Assembly (NCBI GenBank): GCA_034437515.1
Contig: DAOTTX010000527.1
Coordinates: 1 to 39,531, forward strand
Direction: 5' to 3'
Source of the DNA: DAOTTX01 sp034437515
GTDB taxonomy: Bacteria > Chloroflexota > Anaerolineae > Aggregatilineales > Phototrophicaceae
Length of the DNA stretch: 39,531 bases
Both the position numbers and the translations under genes were made by a program. Under the pieces are notes generated by a model. The model saw only the letters and a program-made list of their open reading frames with translations, did not search any database and was not told the origin of the DNA. This document shows positions 17,223 through 24,647 of the stretch, one piece after another (position 1 is the first letter of the stretch; every line of letters starts with the position of its first letter).

Positions 17223-17695
17223 AGCGTAAAGGCCATGCCACATCGGGTGCGCTGCAACTGCTCGTCCCGCAGACTATTGAGGCGTGCCGGGTGCGTCTGC
17301 TGGCGGCACAGGCCGAGTCACTGCGGGTGCTGGTCACACCGGTGGACGAGCGAACGGCATGGTTCACGGTTGAGCAATTAGACGCCGGGCGGACAATTGC
17401 AGCCGTCAGCGGTCGGCTCCAGCGCACGAAGATCAACCAGACGTTAGTCAAAGGGCGGGCAAGCGTACCGGTCGTGCGTCGTACCGGGATCTACATCAGC
17501 GGCACGCTACCGGGGATCGCGCTGTTCTTGCTGGCGACCGCTGTCGGGGTCGGCGGGGTGTGGTTGCTGGCGGTCTGCGTACTGGTCGCCGCTGCCGGTA
17601 TGGTGTTGCTGCATCGCCGGGTTATCCAGATAGATCAACGTGTGTTACAGGCCCGGGTGACTAGAATCTGCCAGCACGATATCGTTTCACTCTGA
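17219..17695 (+). CDS. Small two-helix membrane protein of unknown function
   Basis: This 158-residue protein begins at ATG 17219, overlapping the stop of the DUF4864 gene by 4 bp. Residues 1-90 are soluble and mixed alpha/beta. Residues about 98-140 hold two adjacent hydrophobic segments (GTLPGIALFLLATAVGVGGVWL, split by a short turn, then AVCVLVAAAGMVLL). The C-terminus is a basic, soluble tail. I see no known family motif. Co-translation suggests it works with the DUF4864 protein. Its 3' end overlaps the 3' end of the next, convergent gene by about 35 bp. Confidence 0.7.
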   Translation: MKRKGHATSGALQLLVPQTIEACRVRLLAAQAESLRVLVTPVDERTAWFTVEQLDAGRTIAAVSGRLQRTKINQTLVKGRASVPVVRRTGIYISGTLPGIALFLLATAVGVGGVWLLAVCVLVAAAGMVLLHRRVIQIDQRVLQARVTRICQHDIVSL

Positions 17696-17891
17696 TGCTG
17701 CCGTCACCGAGACCGCGGCGCAATTCTTGTGTGTCAAGGTCGATCAACCCATCCTCACCAGCGATGGAAACCGTCTGATGATCCACCACGATCACCGTCC
17801 CGCGTGCAAGCAGACGGTTATGCTGGTAAATCTCCACGACCTCGCCGGGGCGGGGCATCCGGTTGGTGCCGAAGCGTTGCAGTAAACTCAT
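17661..17891 (-). CDS. Small SH3-like hypothetical protein
   Basis: This 76-residue protein is short, basic and beta-rich (PGEVVEIYQHN, ARGTVIVVDHQTVSIAG), which suggests an SH3-like or KOW-like barrel. I chose ATG 17891 with GGAAG upstream over the TTG at 17909. A TATAAT-like -10 on the minus strand (17938-17933) sits at a suitable distance, supporting expression. The 3' end overlaps the convergent membrane-protein gene by 35 bp. No family is recognised, so the call is moderate. Confidence 0.55.
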   Translation of the reverse strand: MSLLQRFGTNRMPRPGEVVEIYQHNRLLARGTVIVVDHQTVSIAGEDGLIDLDTQELRRGLGDGSIRVKRYRAGRF

Positions 17892-18007
17892 CGCAACTGT
17901 CACTTCCAATATTTTGTGGACAAAGTGCCCCTATTATAGTGCAATTCTCCCCTGCAAGCGCATGAGGTTTGTGCCTTAGCATTGCCTAACTAACCGGTGA
18001 CGGTGGT

Positions 18008-18035
18008 TTGCGATGGCTAGCGGATAAGGTAAACT
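18008..18035 (+). promoter_or_regulatory. Possible promoter of the dehydrogenase operon
   Basis: TTGCGA (18008-18013) and TAAACT (18030-18035), 16 nt apart, are the best sigma70-like pair upstream of the E1alpha gene, each with four of six matches. The leader would be about 45 nt. This is a weak prediction by position and partial consensus only. Confidence 0.35.
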
Positions 18036-18084
18036 AACACTCGTGACTGTCCGGGCGACAAGCCAACCATAGAAGGAGTCATTC

Positions 18085-19068
18085 ATGGCGAAAAAGCTCA
18101 ATAAGGAGACCTTGCTGGAATTTTACCGGCAGATGGTGCTCATCCGTGAGTTTGAAAACAAGTCCGATGAACTCTACGGTGAAAAAGAAATCACCGGGGT
18201 TTATATGCATCTTTACAGTGGGCATGAGGCGACCGGTGTCGGCGCGGTGAACGCACTCGAAGACCGCGACCACGTCATCACGGCCTACCGCGATCATGGG
18301 ATCGCAATCGCTCGCGGTCTTGATCTCAACCCGTTGATGTCCGAGATGATGGGTAAGGTTAATGGCGTGAGCGGCGGCAAGGGCGGCTCAATGCATCTGG
18401 CCTCCCGCGAACATAATTATTGGGGCGGTTATGCAATTGTCGGTGGACATTTACCGCTGGCGACCGGCCTGGGCATGGGCGCACGTTACATGGGCACCGA
18501 CGAGGTCGTACTCTCGTTCATCGGGGACGGGGCGACCAACAACGGCTACTTCCACGAAGCCCTGAATATGTCTGCGATCTACAATGCACCGCTGGTCTGG
18601 GTGATTGAGAACAACAAGGTCGGCATGGGGACCCGCGTCGAAGACGCCTCCGGCCAGCCGGAATTGCACAAACGGGCTATCGCCTACGGCATTAAGGATA
18701 TGGAGCGCGTCGATGGTCAAAACGTGATTGAGGTTTACAACACCGTGAGCGACGCGGTCGAATATGCGCGTGAGAATGGCCCGGTGCTGATCGAATCCAT
18801 GACGTATCGCTACAAGGGACACGGCGTCTCCGATAAATCGTATGATGATCGTTTCGCGGAAGAGCTACGCGAATACAAAGAGAACAAAGACCCAATCACC
18901 ATCCTCAAGAATCATATGATGGACAAGTATAAGAACATCGAAGACGATCTCGAAAAATTGGGGCAGGACGCGGTCAAAGCCGTTGAAGAGGCGGTCGAAC
19001 ACGCCCGCAACAGCGATGATCCCGGCTATGAGAACCTGGTGAACAACATTTATGTGGAAAGCAATTAG
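18085..19068 (+). CDS. pdhA: Pyruvate/acetoin dehydrogenase E1 component, alpha subunit
   Basis: This 327-residue ThDP-dependent subunit decarboxylates a 2-oxo acid (or cleaves acetoin) in the cytoplasmic E1-E2-E3 complex. The ThDP-binding motif GDGATNNGYFHEALN begins at about residue 147 and ends in WVIENNKVGMGT. The substrate-channel segment SGHEATGVGAVNAL and KGGSMHLASREHNYWGG, near residues 50 and 100, are typical of E1alpha. The phosphorylation-loop region is short, as in bacteria. A strong AGAAGGAG ribosome binding site precedes ATG 18085. E1beta and E2 follow, but no E3 gene is present. Assignment between pyruvate, acetoin and branched-chain substrates cannot be made from sequence alone. 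Confidence 0.92.
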   Translation: MAKKLNKETLLEFYRQMVLIREFENKSDELYGEKEITGVYMHLYSGHEATGVGAVNALEDRDHVITAYRDHGIAIARGLDLNPLMSEMMGKVNGVSGGKGGSMHLASREHNYWGGYAIVGGHLPLATGLGMGARYMGTDEVVLSFIGDGATNNGYFHEALNMSAIYNAPLVWVIENNKVGMGTRVEDASGQPELHKRAIAYGIKDMERVDGQNVIEVYNTVSDAVEYARENGPVLIESMTYRYKGHGVSDKSYDDRFAEELREYKENKDPITILKNHMMDKYKNIEDDLEKLGQDAVKAVEEAVEHARNSDDPGYENLVNNIYVESN

Positions 19069-19497
19069 CTTTCAGCTTTTGGCTATCGGCGATTAGCTTT
19101 CAGGCTAGGACGTTGCCGTGTAGGATTTACGGAACTTTCGTGTCTGGCAGAAGTCACACCGGCTCGTGTTGACGACCTCCCATTACACGGCGAAGTTCCC
19201 TGATACAGAGCGATTTGGGCTGACGAACCAGATGCGACGATGCGCGGCATCCATCCCTACGAACATTGCCGAGGGCTGCGGTCGTGGCAGTGATAAAGAC
19301 TTTGCAACATTTGTGCAGATTGCGTTGGGATCAGCCAGTGAGCTTGAGTATCAGCTTTTACTGTCGCGTGATCTAGAATATATATCGAAGGAAATTTATC
19401 AGAACTTACGACCAGAAGTAGAAGAGATCACGCGAATGCTAGCCGGTCTGCTCCGATCTCTGCGCTTTGTATGACTGATAGCCGAACACTGACAGCT
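19067..19497. mobile_element. Putative mobile unit carrying a four-helix-bundle gene
   Basis: The left flank 19067-19089 and the reverse complement of the right flank 19475-19497 match at 18 of 23 positions; the shared core is GGCTATC. A shorter repeat of TTAGCTTTCAG occurs at 19066-19076 and 19093-19103. Together they bracket the S23-like gene between the E1alpha and E1beta genes of a dehydrogenase operon. The arrangement resembles a small non-autonomous insertion; no transposase is encoded. This is inference from flanks and position. Confidence 0.5.
19166..19474 (+). CDS. S23-like four-helix-bundle protein, N-terminally eroded
   Basis: This 102-residue protein matches the four-helix-bundle family related to the 23S rRNA intervening-sequence protein and to Avd of diversity-generating retroelements. 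The signature FGLTNQMRRCAASIPTNIAEG is split here as FGLTNQMRRCAA then SIPTNIAEGCGRGS, followed by FVQIALGSASELEYQL. The usual N-terminal helix (LRxFRVWQKxHxL) is encoded upstream of GTG 19166, in frame as DLRNFRVWQKSHRLVL, but a TAG (19121-19123) closes that frame and no start codon lies between. The protein is therefore either truncated by loss of its start or made from GTG without part of helix 1. It lies inside the dehydrogenase operon and is flanked by inverted repeats. Confidence 0.75.
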   Translation: MLTTSHYTAKFPDTERFGLTNQMRRCAASIPTNIAEGCGRGSDKDFATFVQIALGSASELEYQLLLSRDLEYISKEIYQNLRPEVEEITRMLAGLLRSLRFV

Positions 19498-19520
19498 TCT
19501 ACAACAAATAGGAGAACTCA

Positions 19521-20501
19521 ATGGCAGAAAAAAACTTACCCATGCGCGAGGCGTTACGCCAGGCGATTTTAGAAGAAATGCGTCGTGACGAGAAGGTCTT
19601 CGTCATGGGCGAAGAAGTCGGCGATTGGCAGGGCACGCACCGCGTCACCGCTGGCTTCCTGGACGAATTCGGCGAGCGCCGCGTGATCGACACCCCCATC
19701 AGTGAGATGGCAATCGGTGGTGCGGCGGTCGGCGCGGCGATGTACGGCCTGCGTCCGGTCGCGGAATTTATGACGATCAACTTTGCGTTTCTCGCGCTGG
19801 ATGCGCTCGTCAACCACGCGGCGAAGATCCATTATATGTTCAACGGACAGTTTAGAGTCCCGGCGGTGTTCCGGGCGGCATCGGGTTGGGGCCACCAGGC
19901 GACCGCCACCCACTCCCACACACCGGAGCCGATCTTCGCCCATTTCCCCGGCTTGTACGTGGGCTGTCCATCGACACCCGCCGACGCGAAGGGGATGCTA
20001 AAAGCGTCCATCCGTGACGACAACCCGGTACTATTTACCGAGAGCATCGCCCTCTACCCGAAACCGGGTCCCGTGCCGGACGACGATGAACATCTGGTGC
20101 CGATTGGTCAGGCGGATGTCAAACGCGAGGGCCAGCACGTTACGCTCATCACCTATGCACGCGGTGTGGAGTGGTCACTGGCGGCGGCGAAGCAACTCGC
20201 CAAAGACGGCGTCGAATGTGAGGTCGTCGATGTACGCTGGTTGCGTCCGCTGGATATGGATACGATCATCGAGAGCTTCAAGAAGACCAACCGGGCAGTC
20301 ATCGTGGAGGAGTCACTACCGATGTACAGCTTCGGCAGCGAGATCGCCGCACAGCTTCAGGAAAAGGCATTTGATTACATGGATGCGCCGATTAAGCGCG
20401 TCAGTGCGATGGATGTGCCGCTGCCTTATGCGAAGGAAATCGAACTGATGGCGCTGCCCAACCGGGATAAGGTCATTGAAGCGGTGAAGGAAATCATCTG
20501 A
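19521..20501 (+). CDS. pdhB: Pyruvate/acetoin dehydrogenase E1 component, beta subunit
   Basis: This 326-residue subunit pairs with E1alpha to form the E1 active site. It begins with the family opening REALRQAILEEMRRDEKVFVMGEEVG, here split as REALRQAILEEM and RRDEKVFVMGEEVG, and has the ETPISE-like motif DTPISEMAIGGAAVGAAMYG. The transketolase central domain ends with the C-terminal YARGVEWSLAAAKQLA and VVDVRWLRPLDMDTI blocks that form the transketolase C-terminal fold. TAGGAG upstream of ATG 19521 is a good ribosome binding site. The interval to E1alpha is unusually long (452 bp) because of the four-helix-bundle unit. E2 starts 44 bp downstream. Confidence 0.93.
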   Translation: MAEKNLPMREALRQAILEEMRRDEKVFVMGEEVGDWQGTHRVTAGFLDEFGERRVIDTPISEMAIGGAAVGAAMYGLRPVAEFMTINFAFLALDALVNHAAKIHYMFNGQFRVPAVFRAASGWGHQATATHSHTPEPIFAHFPGLYVGCPSTPADAKGMLKASIRDDNPVLFTESIALYPKPGPVPDDDEHLVPIGQADVKREGQHVTLITYARGVEWSLAAAKQLAKDGVECEVVDVRWLRPLDMDTIIESFKKTNRAVIVEESLPMYSFGSEIAAQLQEKAFDYMDAPIKRVSAMDVPLPYAKEIELMALPNRDKVIEAVKEII

Positions 20502-20545
20502 GTCAAGCGTGCATATTGAGTAGCATATCATGAGGAAAGGATATT

Positions 20546-21844
20546 ATGGCACAGCCAATTACGTTAAACACTGAAGGACTTCTGCTGAACTGGCTAAAAG
20601 ACGTCGGCGATGAAGTCAAATCCGGCGATGTGGTCGCCGAAGTCGAAGCGGATAAGGCCACAGTCGAGATCGAGGCGACGGCGGATGGCGTTCTGGTTTC
20701 TCAAGATGCCGAAGTCGGCGAAGAACTGGAAGAAGGCGCGGTGATCGGCTCAATCGGCTCCGCAGATGAAGCCGGCGGCGGTGGTGGTGGAGCTGATGAG
20801 GGCAGCAGCGGTGAGGCAACGACCGCCGAGGAAGAACCCGAAGCCGATGCACAAAGGCAAACCACTTCCGATGAGCAAAGCCAGGAAGTTGATACCGCCG
20901 CGAGCAATGGCGCAAGCCGTACCTCCGAAGGCCGCATCAAAGCGTCGCCACTGGCGAAGCGCATCGCGGAGGACAAGGGTGTTGATCTTGCACAGGTCTC
21001 CGGCTCTGGCCCTGGTGGGCGCATCGTCAAGGCCGATGTCGAAGACTTTGACCCCAGCAAAGTGCAGAAAGCACCAGCGAAAAGCGCACAAAGCGCACCC
21101 GCCGCCGCGCAAGCTGGACGCCCGACCTGGGGCAAGCTGCCGCAAGAAAGCGAAGATGTTGAGATCATCGACCTCTCACGGATGCGGAAAGCTGTCGCCG
21201 ATGGCACCACGCTGAGCAAGAGCAACATCCCTCACTTCTACGTGACGATGGACATCGACGTCGCGCCGCTGCTGGGGCTGCGCAAACAGATCAACGCCTC
21301 GCTCGAATCACAGGGCGTGCGGGTCAGCGTCAACGACTTCATTATCAAGGCGACGGCACTGACTTTACGTGAGTTCCCCAATCTAAACTCACATTTCTAC
21401 GGGGATAAGATCGTGCGCTATAAGCACATCAACATCGGGGTCGCTGTCGCGCTGGAAGAGGGCTTGATTAACGTGGTCTGCAAGGACGCGGACAAGATCA
21501 GCCTGAGTGAGATGGCGATCAACAATGCGGCAATGTATACCCGCGCCCGCGAAGGCCGGATTAAACCGGCTGACGTGAAGGGGGCGACGTTCACCGTCAG
21601 CAACCTCGGCCCTTACAATGTCGATCACTTCTCGGCGATTATCAATCCACCCGAAGCGGGCATTATTGCGGTCGGCACGGCAAAGAACGTCCCGATTGTG
21701 ATGGAAGACGGCTCACTCGGTGTGGGTAACCGCATGAAGGTGACAATCAGCGTCGATCATCGTGTGAGCGATGGTGCCGAGGGCGCGGATTGGCTGAAGT
21801 ACTTCAAGGGCTTGATCGAAGAACCGATGCGCTTGCTGGTCTAG
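20546..21844 (+). CDS. 2-oxo acid dehydrogenase E2 (dihydrolipoamide acyltransferase)
   Basis: This 432-residue core enzyme carries the acyl group on a lipoyl arm and transfers it to CoA. The N-terminal lipoyl domain has the lipoylation lysine K37 in EADKATVEIEA. A Gly/Ala/Glu/Ser-rich linker (about 75-130) follows. The E3/E1-binding domain (about 131-165) reads IKASPLAKRIAEDKG then GSGPGGRIVKADVE. The catalytic domain ends with VDHRVSDGAEGADWL, giving the active-site His405 and Asp409. GAAAGGA precedes ATG 20546. Length is normal for a single-lipoyl E2. The E3 gene must lie elsewhere. Substrate class is not certain. Confidence 0.93.
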   Translation: MAQPITLNTEGLLLNWLKDVGDEVKSGDVVAEVEADKATVEIEATADGVLVSQDAEVGEELEEGAVIGSIGSADEAGGGGGGADEGSSGEATTAEEEPEADAQRQTTSDEQSQEVDTAASNGASRTSEGRIKASPLAKRIAEDKGVDLAQVSGSGPGGRIVKADVEDFDPSKVQKAPAKSAQSAPAAAQAGRPTWGKLPQESEDVEIIDLSRMRKAVADGTTLSKSNIPHFYVTMDIDVAPLLGLRKQINASLESQGVRVSVNDFIIKATALTLREFPNLNSHFYGDKIVRYKHINIGVAVALEEGLINVVCKDADKISLSEMAINNAAMYTRAREGRIKPADVKGATFTVSNLGPYNVDHFSAIINPPEAGIIAVGTAKNVPIVMEDGSLGVGNRMKVTISVDHRVSDGAEGADWLKYFKGLIEEPMRLLV

Positions 21845-21851
21845 AATCAAA

Positions 21852-21875
21852 ATGACCCGCCAAACGGCGGGTCAT
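21852..21875. terminator. Bidirectional hairpin between E2 and csp genes
   Basis: ATGACCCGCC (21852-21861) and GGCGGGTCAT (21866-21875) form a perfect 10-bp stem with a 4-nt loop (AAAC). It lies between convergent genes and is very likely the transcription stop for both, although no long T-run follows. Confidence 0.7.
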
Positions 21876-21896
21876 ATCATGATTAATCTGAGTTAA

Positions 21897-22100
21897 CTAG
21901 CTGACGATCCGGACAGAGCTGGCTTGCATGCCTTTTTTGCCCTGAGTGATCTCAAATTCCACTTTGTCGCCCTCGTTGAGGGTACGGAAGCCCGTGCTCT
22001 GAATTTCGCTGTAGTGTACGAAAAGATCGGGGCCATCTTCCTGGGTGATAAAGCCGTAGCCCTTGTCACCGCTGAACCATTTTACTGTACCTTTTGCCAT
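21897..22100 (-). CDS. Cold-shock protein
   Basis: This 67-residue single-stranded nucleic-acid-binding protein has the RNP1 motif KGYGFIT and RNP2 motif LFVHYSEI typical of the CspA family. It opens with GTVKWFSGDKGYGF. The length is standard (66-70). AGGAAGGATC precedes ATG 22100. The leader is unusually long and structured (see 22101-22351), as in cold-regulated csp mRNAs. It is followed by a strong hairpin. It is transcribed on the minus strand and is likely a separate unit from the BCCP gene upstream, which lies beyond its promoter. Confidence 0.95.
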   Translation of the reverse strand: MAKGTVKWFSGDKGYGFITQEDGPDLFVHYSEIQSTGFRTLNEGDKVEFEITQGKKGMQASSVRIVS

Positions 22101-22351
22101 TGCTTAGATCCTTCCTGATCTGAATAAAGGGATATGTGGTTTTGCTTACAGCCTTTGGTACGCACATAACCATCCTTCAGGAAGTCTATGCAATACACTT
22201 GAGAGCACAGCATCGTACAATCTGACCTGCTGTACAGGTCATGTGTAGCAAGCATGAACGTTTTCTCTTCTGGCTTTATAAGGTGCATAACCACTGCACC
22301 ATGCGGTCAGGTAAAAACTACCTGCTGTTTCCGCATCGCAAATGTATTATA
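22101..22351 (-). promoter_or_regulatory. Promoter and long structured leader of the csp gene
   Basis: On the minus strand a perfect TATAAT (22351-22346) lies about 245 nt before the csp start, giving a leader of about 240 nt. There is no convincing -35. The leader contains hairpins CAGGTA/TACCTG (22308-22324) and TGACCTG/CAGGTCA (22223-22241), whose arms share CAGGT and could also pair with each other. Leaders of this length that refold with temperature are known for csp genes; a switch here is inferred. Confidence 0.5.
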
Positions 22352-22385
22352 CGCCAATGAAAGAACAAACACTAGAGCAACTTTG

Positions 22386-22877
22386 TCAAAAATCGCCTAA
22401 TTCGATTAAAACTTGCCCCCGTTCGACCACGTCCCCCTGCACCACGCTGACTTGTTTGACCACGCCGTCCGCTGGCGCACTGACGCGAATCTCCATTTTC
22501 ATCGCTTCCAGGATGACCAGTGTCTGTCCGCTTTCGACCGTTTCCCCCTCATCGACCAGGACTTCGACCACCTGACCGGGCATTTGCGCGGTCAAATCAC
22601 CAGATGGGCCTGTTGCCTTGCGCCGCCGCGCCGCCGGATCAACCGCCGCGAGGGTGTACGTCTCACCATTGACAGCAACGTAACGCTGATCTTCATTGGT
22701 GGCGGTGTGTATTCGGTGCCGCTCACCGTCGATTTCCAACAGCAGACCACCATCCGCACCACGCCGGACTTGCACGCTGTAGGTCGCCTCACCGATGGTG
22801 GCGGTGTAGGTGCCGTCCGCTTGCGGCTCCAGGTTGATTGTATAGATGTCTTCTCCGTGCTGGTAAGTGTAGATCAT
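22386..22877 (-). CDS. Biotin carboxyl carrier protein
   Basis: This 163-residue protein has a C-terminal biotinyl domain with the biotin attachment site AMKM (K127) in LVILEAMKMEIRVSAP. Residues 1-85 form a beta-rich N-terminal part found in BCCPs of acyl-CoA carboxylases and oxaloacetate decarboxylase-type subunits. A short charged linker (ARRRKATGPSGD) joins the domains. AGAGGAGAGGAC precedes ATG 22877. No biotin carboxylase or carboxyltransferase gene is in this window, so its partner subunits are elsewhere. It follows the redoxin and lexA genes on the same strand at 65 bp and may be co-transcribed with them. Confidence 0.85.
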   Translation of the reverse strand: MIYTYQHGEDIYTINLEPQADGTYTATIGEATYSVQVRRGADGGLLLEIDGERHRIHTATNEDQRYVAVNGETYTLAAVDPAARRRKATGPSGDLTAQMPGQVVEVLVDEGETVESGQTLVILEAMKMEIRVSAPADGVVKQVSVVQGDVVERGQVLIELGDF

Positions 22878-22942
22878 CGGTTGTCCTCTCCTCTAGTCCG
22901 GCTAACGTTTTATGGCGGTGGCATCTTTCGAGAGGCCTGCTG

Positions 22943-23410
22943 TCATTCGATCAGATGGGTGTGGATGGCCTCGGCAAGCATATTCGGTGTGGGGCGGTTT
23001 TGCCCGGCGACGTTCAAGAACTGTACACGCAGATTTAGTGCGCTGTCCGTCAAGAAATAGATTTCTTCGCCCATCAAGCCATAAGCGCGGCGGACTGTCT
23101 GTTCTTCATCCGCGAGGATGGTGTAATTCAGTGGAAGGCTGGCGGTTCTGCGGAAGGCATCAAGTGTGTGCGGTTCATCAATGGCGACGACGGCAATATT
23201 GACACCTAATGCGCGGATGCTTTGTGATTGCTTCGCCAGAAAATACAACGTCTGGATGCAAGGCGAACACCAGGTCCCCTGAATGAACGCTAACAGCAGT
23301 CCGTTATCGCCGGGGAGGTCACGAAGCTGGCGCGGTTTGCGGGTTTCGTCAGGCAGTGTGAAGTCATGCAGTCGTGTGCCGTTCTGTGGTGTATAAATCG
23401 GGTCAGTCAT
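22943..23410 (-). CDS. Thioredoxin-fold redoxin (AhpC/TSA-like)
   Basis: This 155-residue protein has a thioredoxin fold with the catalytic GTWCSPC motif (C48, C51). The start FTLPDETRKPRQLRDL fits the redoxin/AhpC-TSA family, in which the N-terminal beta strand and loop are followed by the peroxidatic cysteine. It likely reduces disulphides or peroxides in the cytoplasm, as there is no signal peptide. I chose ATG 23410 because AGAGGAAATTCCG precedes it; the frame is open further upstream to 23497. It sits between lexA and the BCCP gene. Peroxiredoxin versus TlpA-type reductase cannot be decided; the CxxC favours a reductase or atypical 2-Cys role. Confidence 0.8.
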   Translation of the reverse strand: MTDPIYTPQNGTRLHDFTLPDETRKPRQLRDLPGDNGLLLAFIQGTWCSPCIQTLYFLAKQSQSIRALGVNIAVVAIDEPHTLDAFRRTASLPLNYTILADEEQTVRRAYGLMGEEIYFLTDSALNLRVQFLNVAGQNRPTPNMLAEAIHTHLIE

Positions 23411-23555
23411 CGGAATTTCCTCTGCAACTATTTGCTTATTAGACGAACTGACCCGTCGAAACGTTACACAAAAGGCATGATTCACGTCTCCATCCATCTG
23501 TGAGGGACGACTCCCTGCATTTAGGTATGGAGGTCATCGACACCGCTCTCTAAGT

Positions 23556-24230
23556 TTAGTGCTTCATCTGCCGGATGACGGAAAGGACTTTACCCTGTAC
23601 CTGGCAACTTTTGGCATCCACATAAATAGGCTGCATGGTCGGGTGGGCGGGTTGCAGACGAACCTGTTCGCCTTCCTCATAAAAGTGTTTGAGCGTGGTC
23701 TCGCTGCGTTCGGTTAACCAGACCGCGACCATCTCACCCCGGCGGGCCGTGCTGGTTTTGCGCAAGATGACCACATCGCCGTCCTGAATCATCGCGTCGA
23801 TCATCGAGTCACCTTTGACGCGCAGCGCGTAAACTTCCGTTGGGCTGATGCCAGCGATCATCGAGGCCGGGATGTCCACGACGTTTTCCGGATCAGGATA
23901 GTAATCGTCCGGCACGTTGACGGGTTCACTGGCGACGATCTGACCGATCATCGGCACATGCATAATTTCGACGTCGGTGTTGATGCTCGAATAACCACCC
24001 GGCACGTTCTTGATGAGGCGCAACCCGCGTGATTTCGCAGCGACACGCTCCAGGAAACCAGCGTCTACCAGTTTGTTCAGGTTGTAGTTGACCACCGAGG
24101 TCGAGGCGATACCGGCGGCCTTGCCGATCTCACGGATGGTGGGCGGGAAATTGTTTTCATAGATGTAGCGATCCATGAAAACCAGGATTTTGCGTTGTCT
24201 CTCAGATAATTTTTCGAAACTCTTTGACAT
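23556..24230 (-). CDS. lexA: LexA repressor, S24-family
   Basis: This 224-residue SOS repressor binds promoters and undergoes RecA-stimulated self-cleavage after DNA damage. The N-terminal winged helix (about 1-72) has ERQRKILVFMDRYI and PPTIREIGKAAGI. The C-terminal S24 domain has the catalytic serine S142 (KGDSMIDAM) and lysine K181 (ETTLKHFYEEG). The cleavage site lies in MIGQIVASEPV: the bond would be A100-S101, while most LexA have Ala-Gly. The protein is longer than E. coli LexA, with an extended linker. A consensus promoter with an SOS box lies upstream, giving autoregulation. No strong Shine-Dalgarno is visible before ATG 24230. Two further genes follow on the strand. Confidence 0.95.
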   Translation of the reverse strand: MSKSFEKLSERQRKILVFMDRYIYENNFPPTIREIGKAAGIASTSVVNYNLNKLVDAGFLERVAAKSRGLRLIKNVPGGYSSINTDVEIMHVPMIGQIVASEPVNVPDDYYPDPENVVDIPASMIAGISPTEVYALRVKGDSMIDAMIQDGDVVILRKTSTARRGEMVAVWLTERSETTLKHFYEEGEQVRLQPAHPTMQPIYVDAKSCQVQGKVLSVIRQMKH

Positions 24231-24268
24231 AGTAGATTTTTCTTTTATACTCCGAATAACTGTTCTAT

Positions 24269-24298
24269 ATTATAGATGAACAAAAGTTCCCCTGTCAA
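24269..24298 (-). promoter_or_regulatory. lexA promoter with embedded SOS box
   Basis: On the minus strand a perfect -35 TTGACA (24298-24293) and perfect -10 TATAAT (24274-24269) are separated by 18 nt. The spacer contains GAACTTTTGTTC (24289-24278), which fits the GAAC-N4-GTTC box bound by Gram-positive and Chloroflexota-type LexA. LexA bound here would block polymerase, a textbook autoregulatory layout. Confidence 0.85.
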
Positions 24299-24443
24299 AT
24301 TTCTGTTCAGATTAAAGTAAACGACAGACACATAGAACATCTCGCAGGGGGCCTCTGCATGAACGGCAAGAACATCACTCGATGCGCTGGGAAAACAAGC
24401 CGTCCGTAAGGCCGACCTAGACCGCACCAGCGGCACGCCCACG

Positions 24444-24461
24444 CCTCTCCAATTGGAGAGG
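24444..24461. repeat. Short palindrome in the lexA-upstream intergenic space
   Basis: CCTCTCC (24444-24450) and GGAGAGG (24455-24461) form a 7-bp stem around AATT. The intergenic stretch 24299-24647 has no gene I can support, despite short open frames. This kind of GGAGAGG palindrome is common between genes in related genomes, and I see no function for it. Confidence 0.45.
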
Positions 24462-24647
24462 GGAAAAGCAAATCGTGAGATTGGGCAGGGGTGAGGTCGA
24501 AATGACGGAAACACATCTATAAAAATGTCACTAAGTATGACCTTTTGCACGTCCGCCTGATCTCGCTGATAAAGCCTCTCGTGGCGCGGCTAGCGTCCGC
24601 TCCGGGGATGGTTAAAATAGAGAAGATCGAACCGCCACCGGAGGGTA

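Noticed and set aside
24245..24550. Short minus-strand frame upstream of lexA
   Set aside because: It contains the lexA promoter and a palindrome, has no ribosome binding site and no conserved residues.
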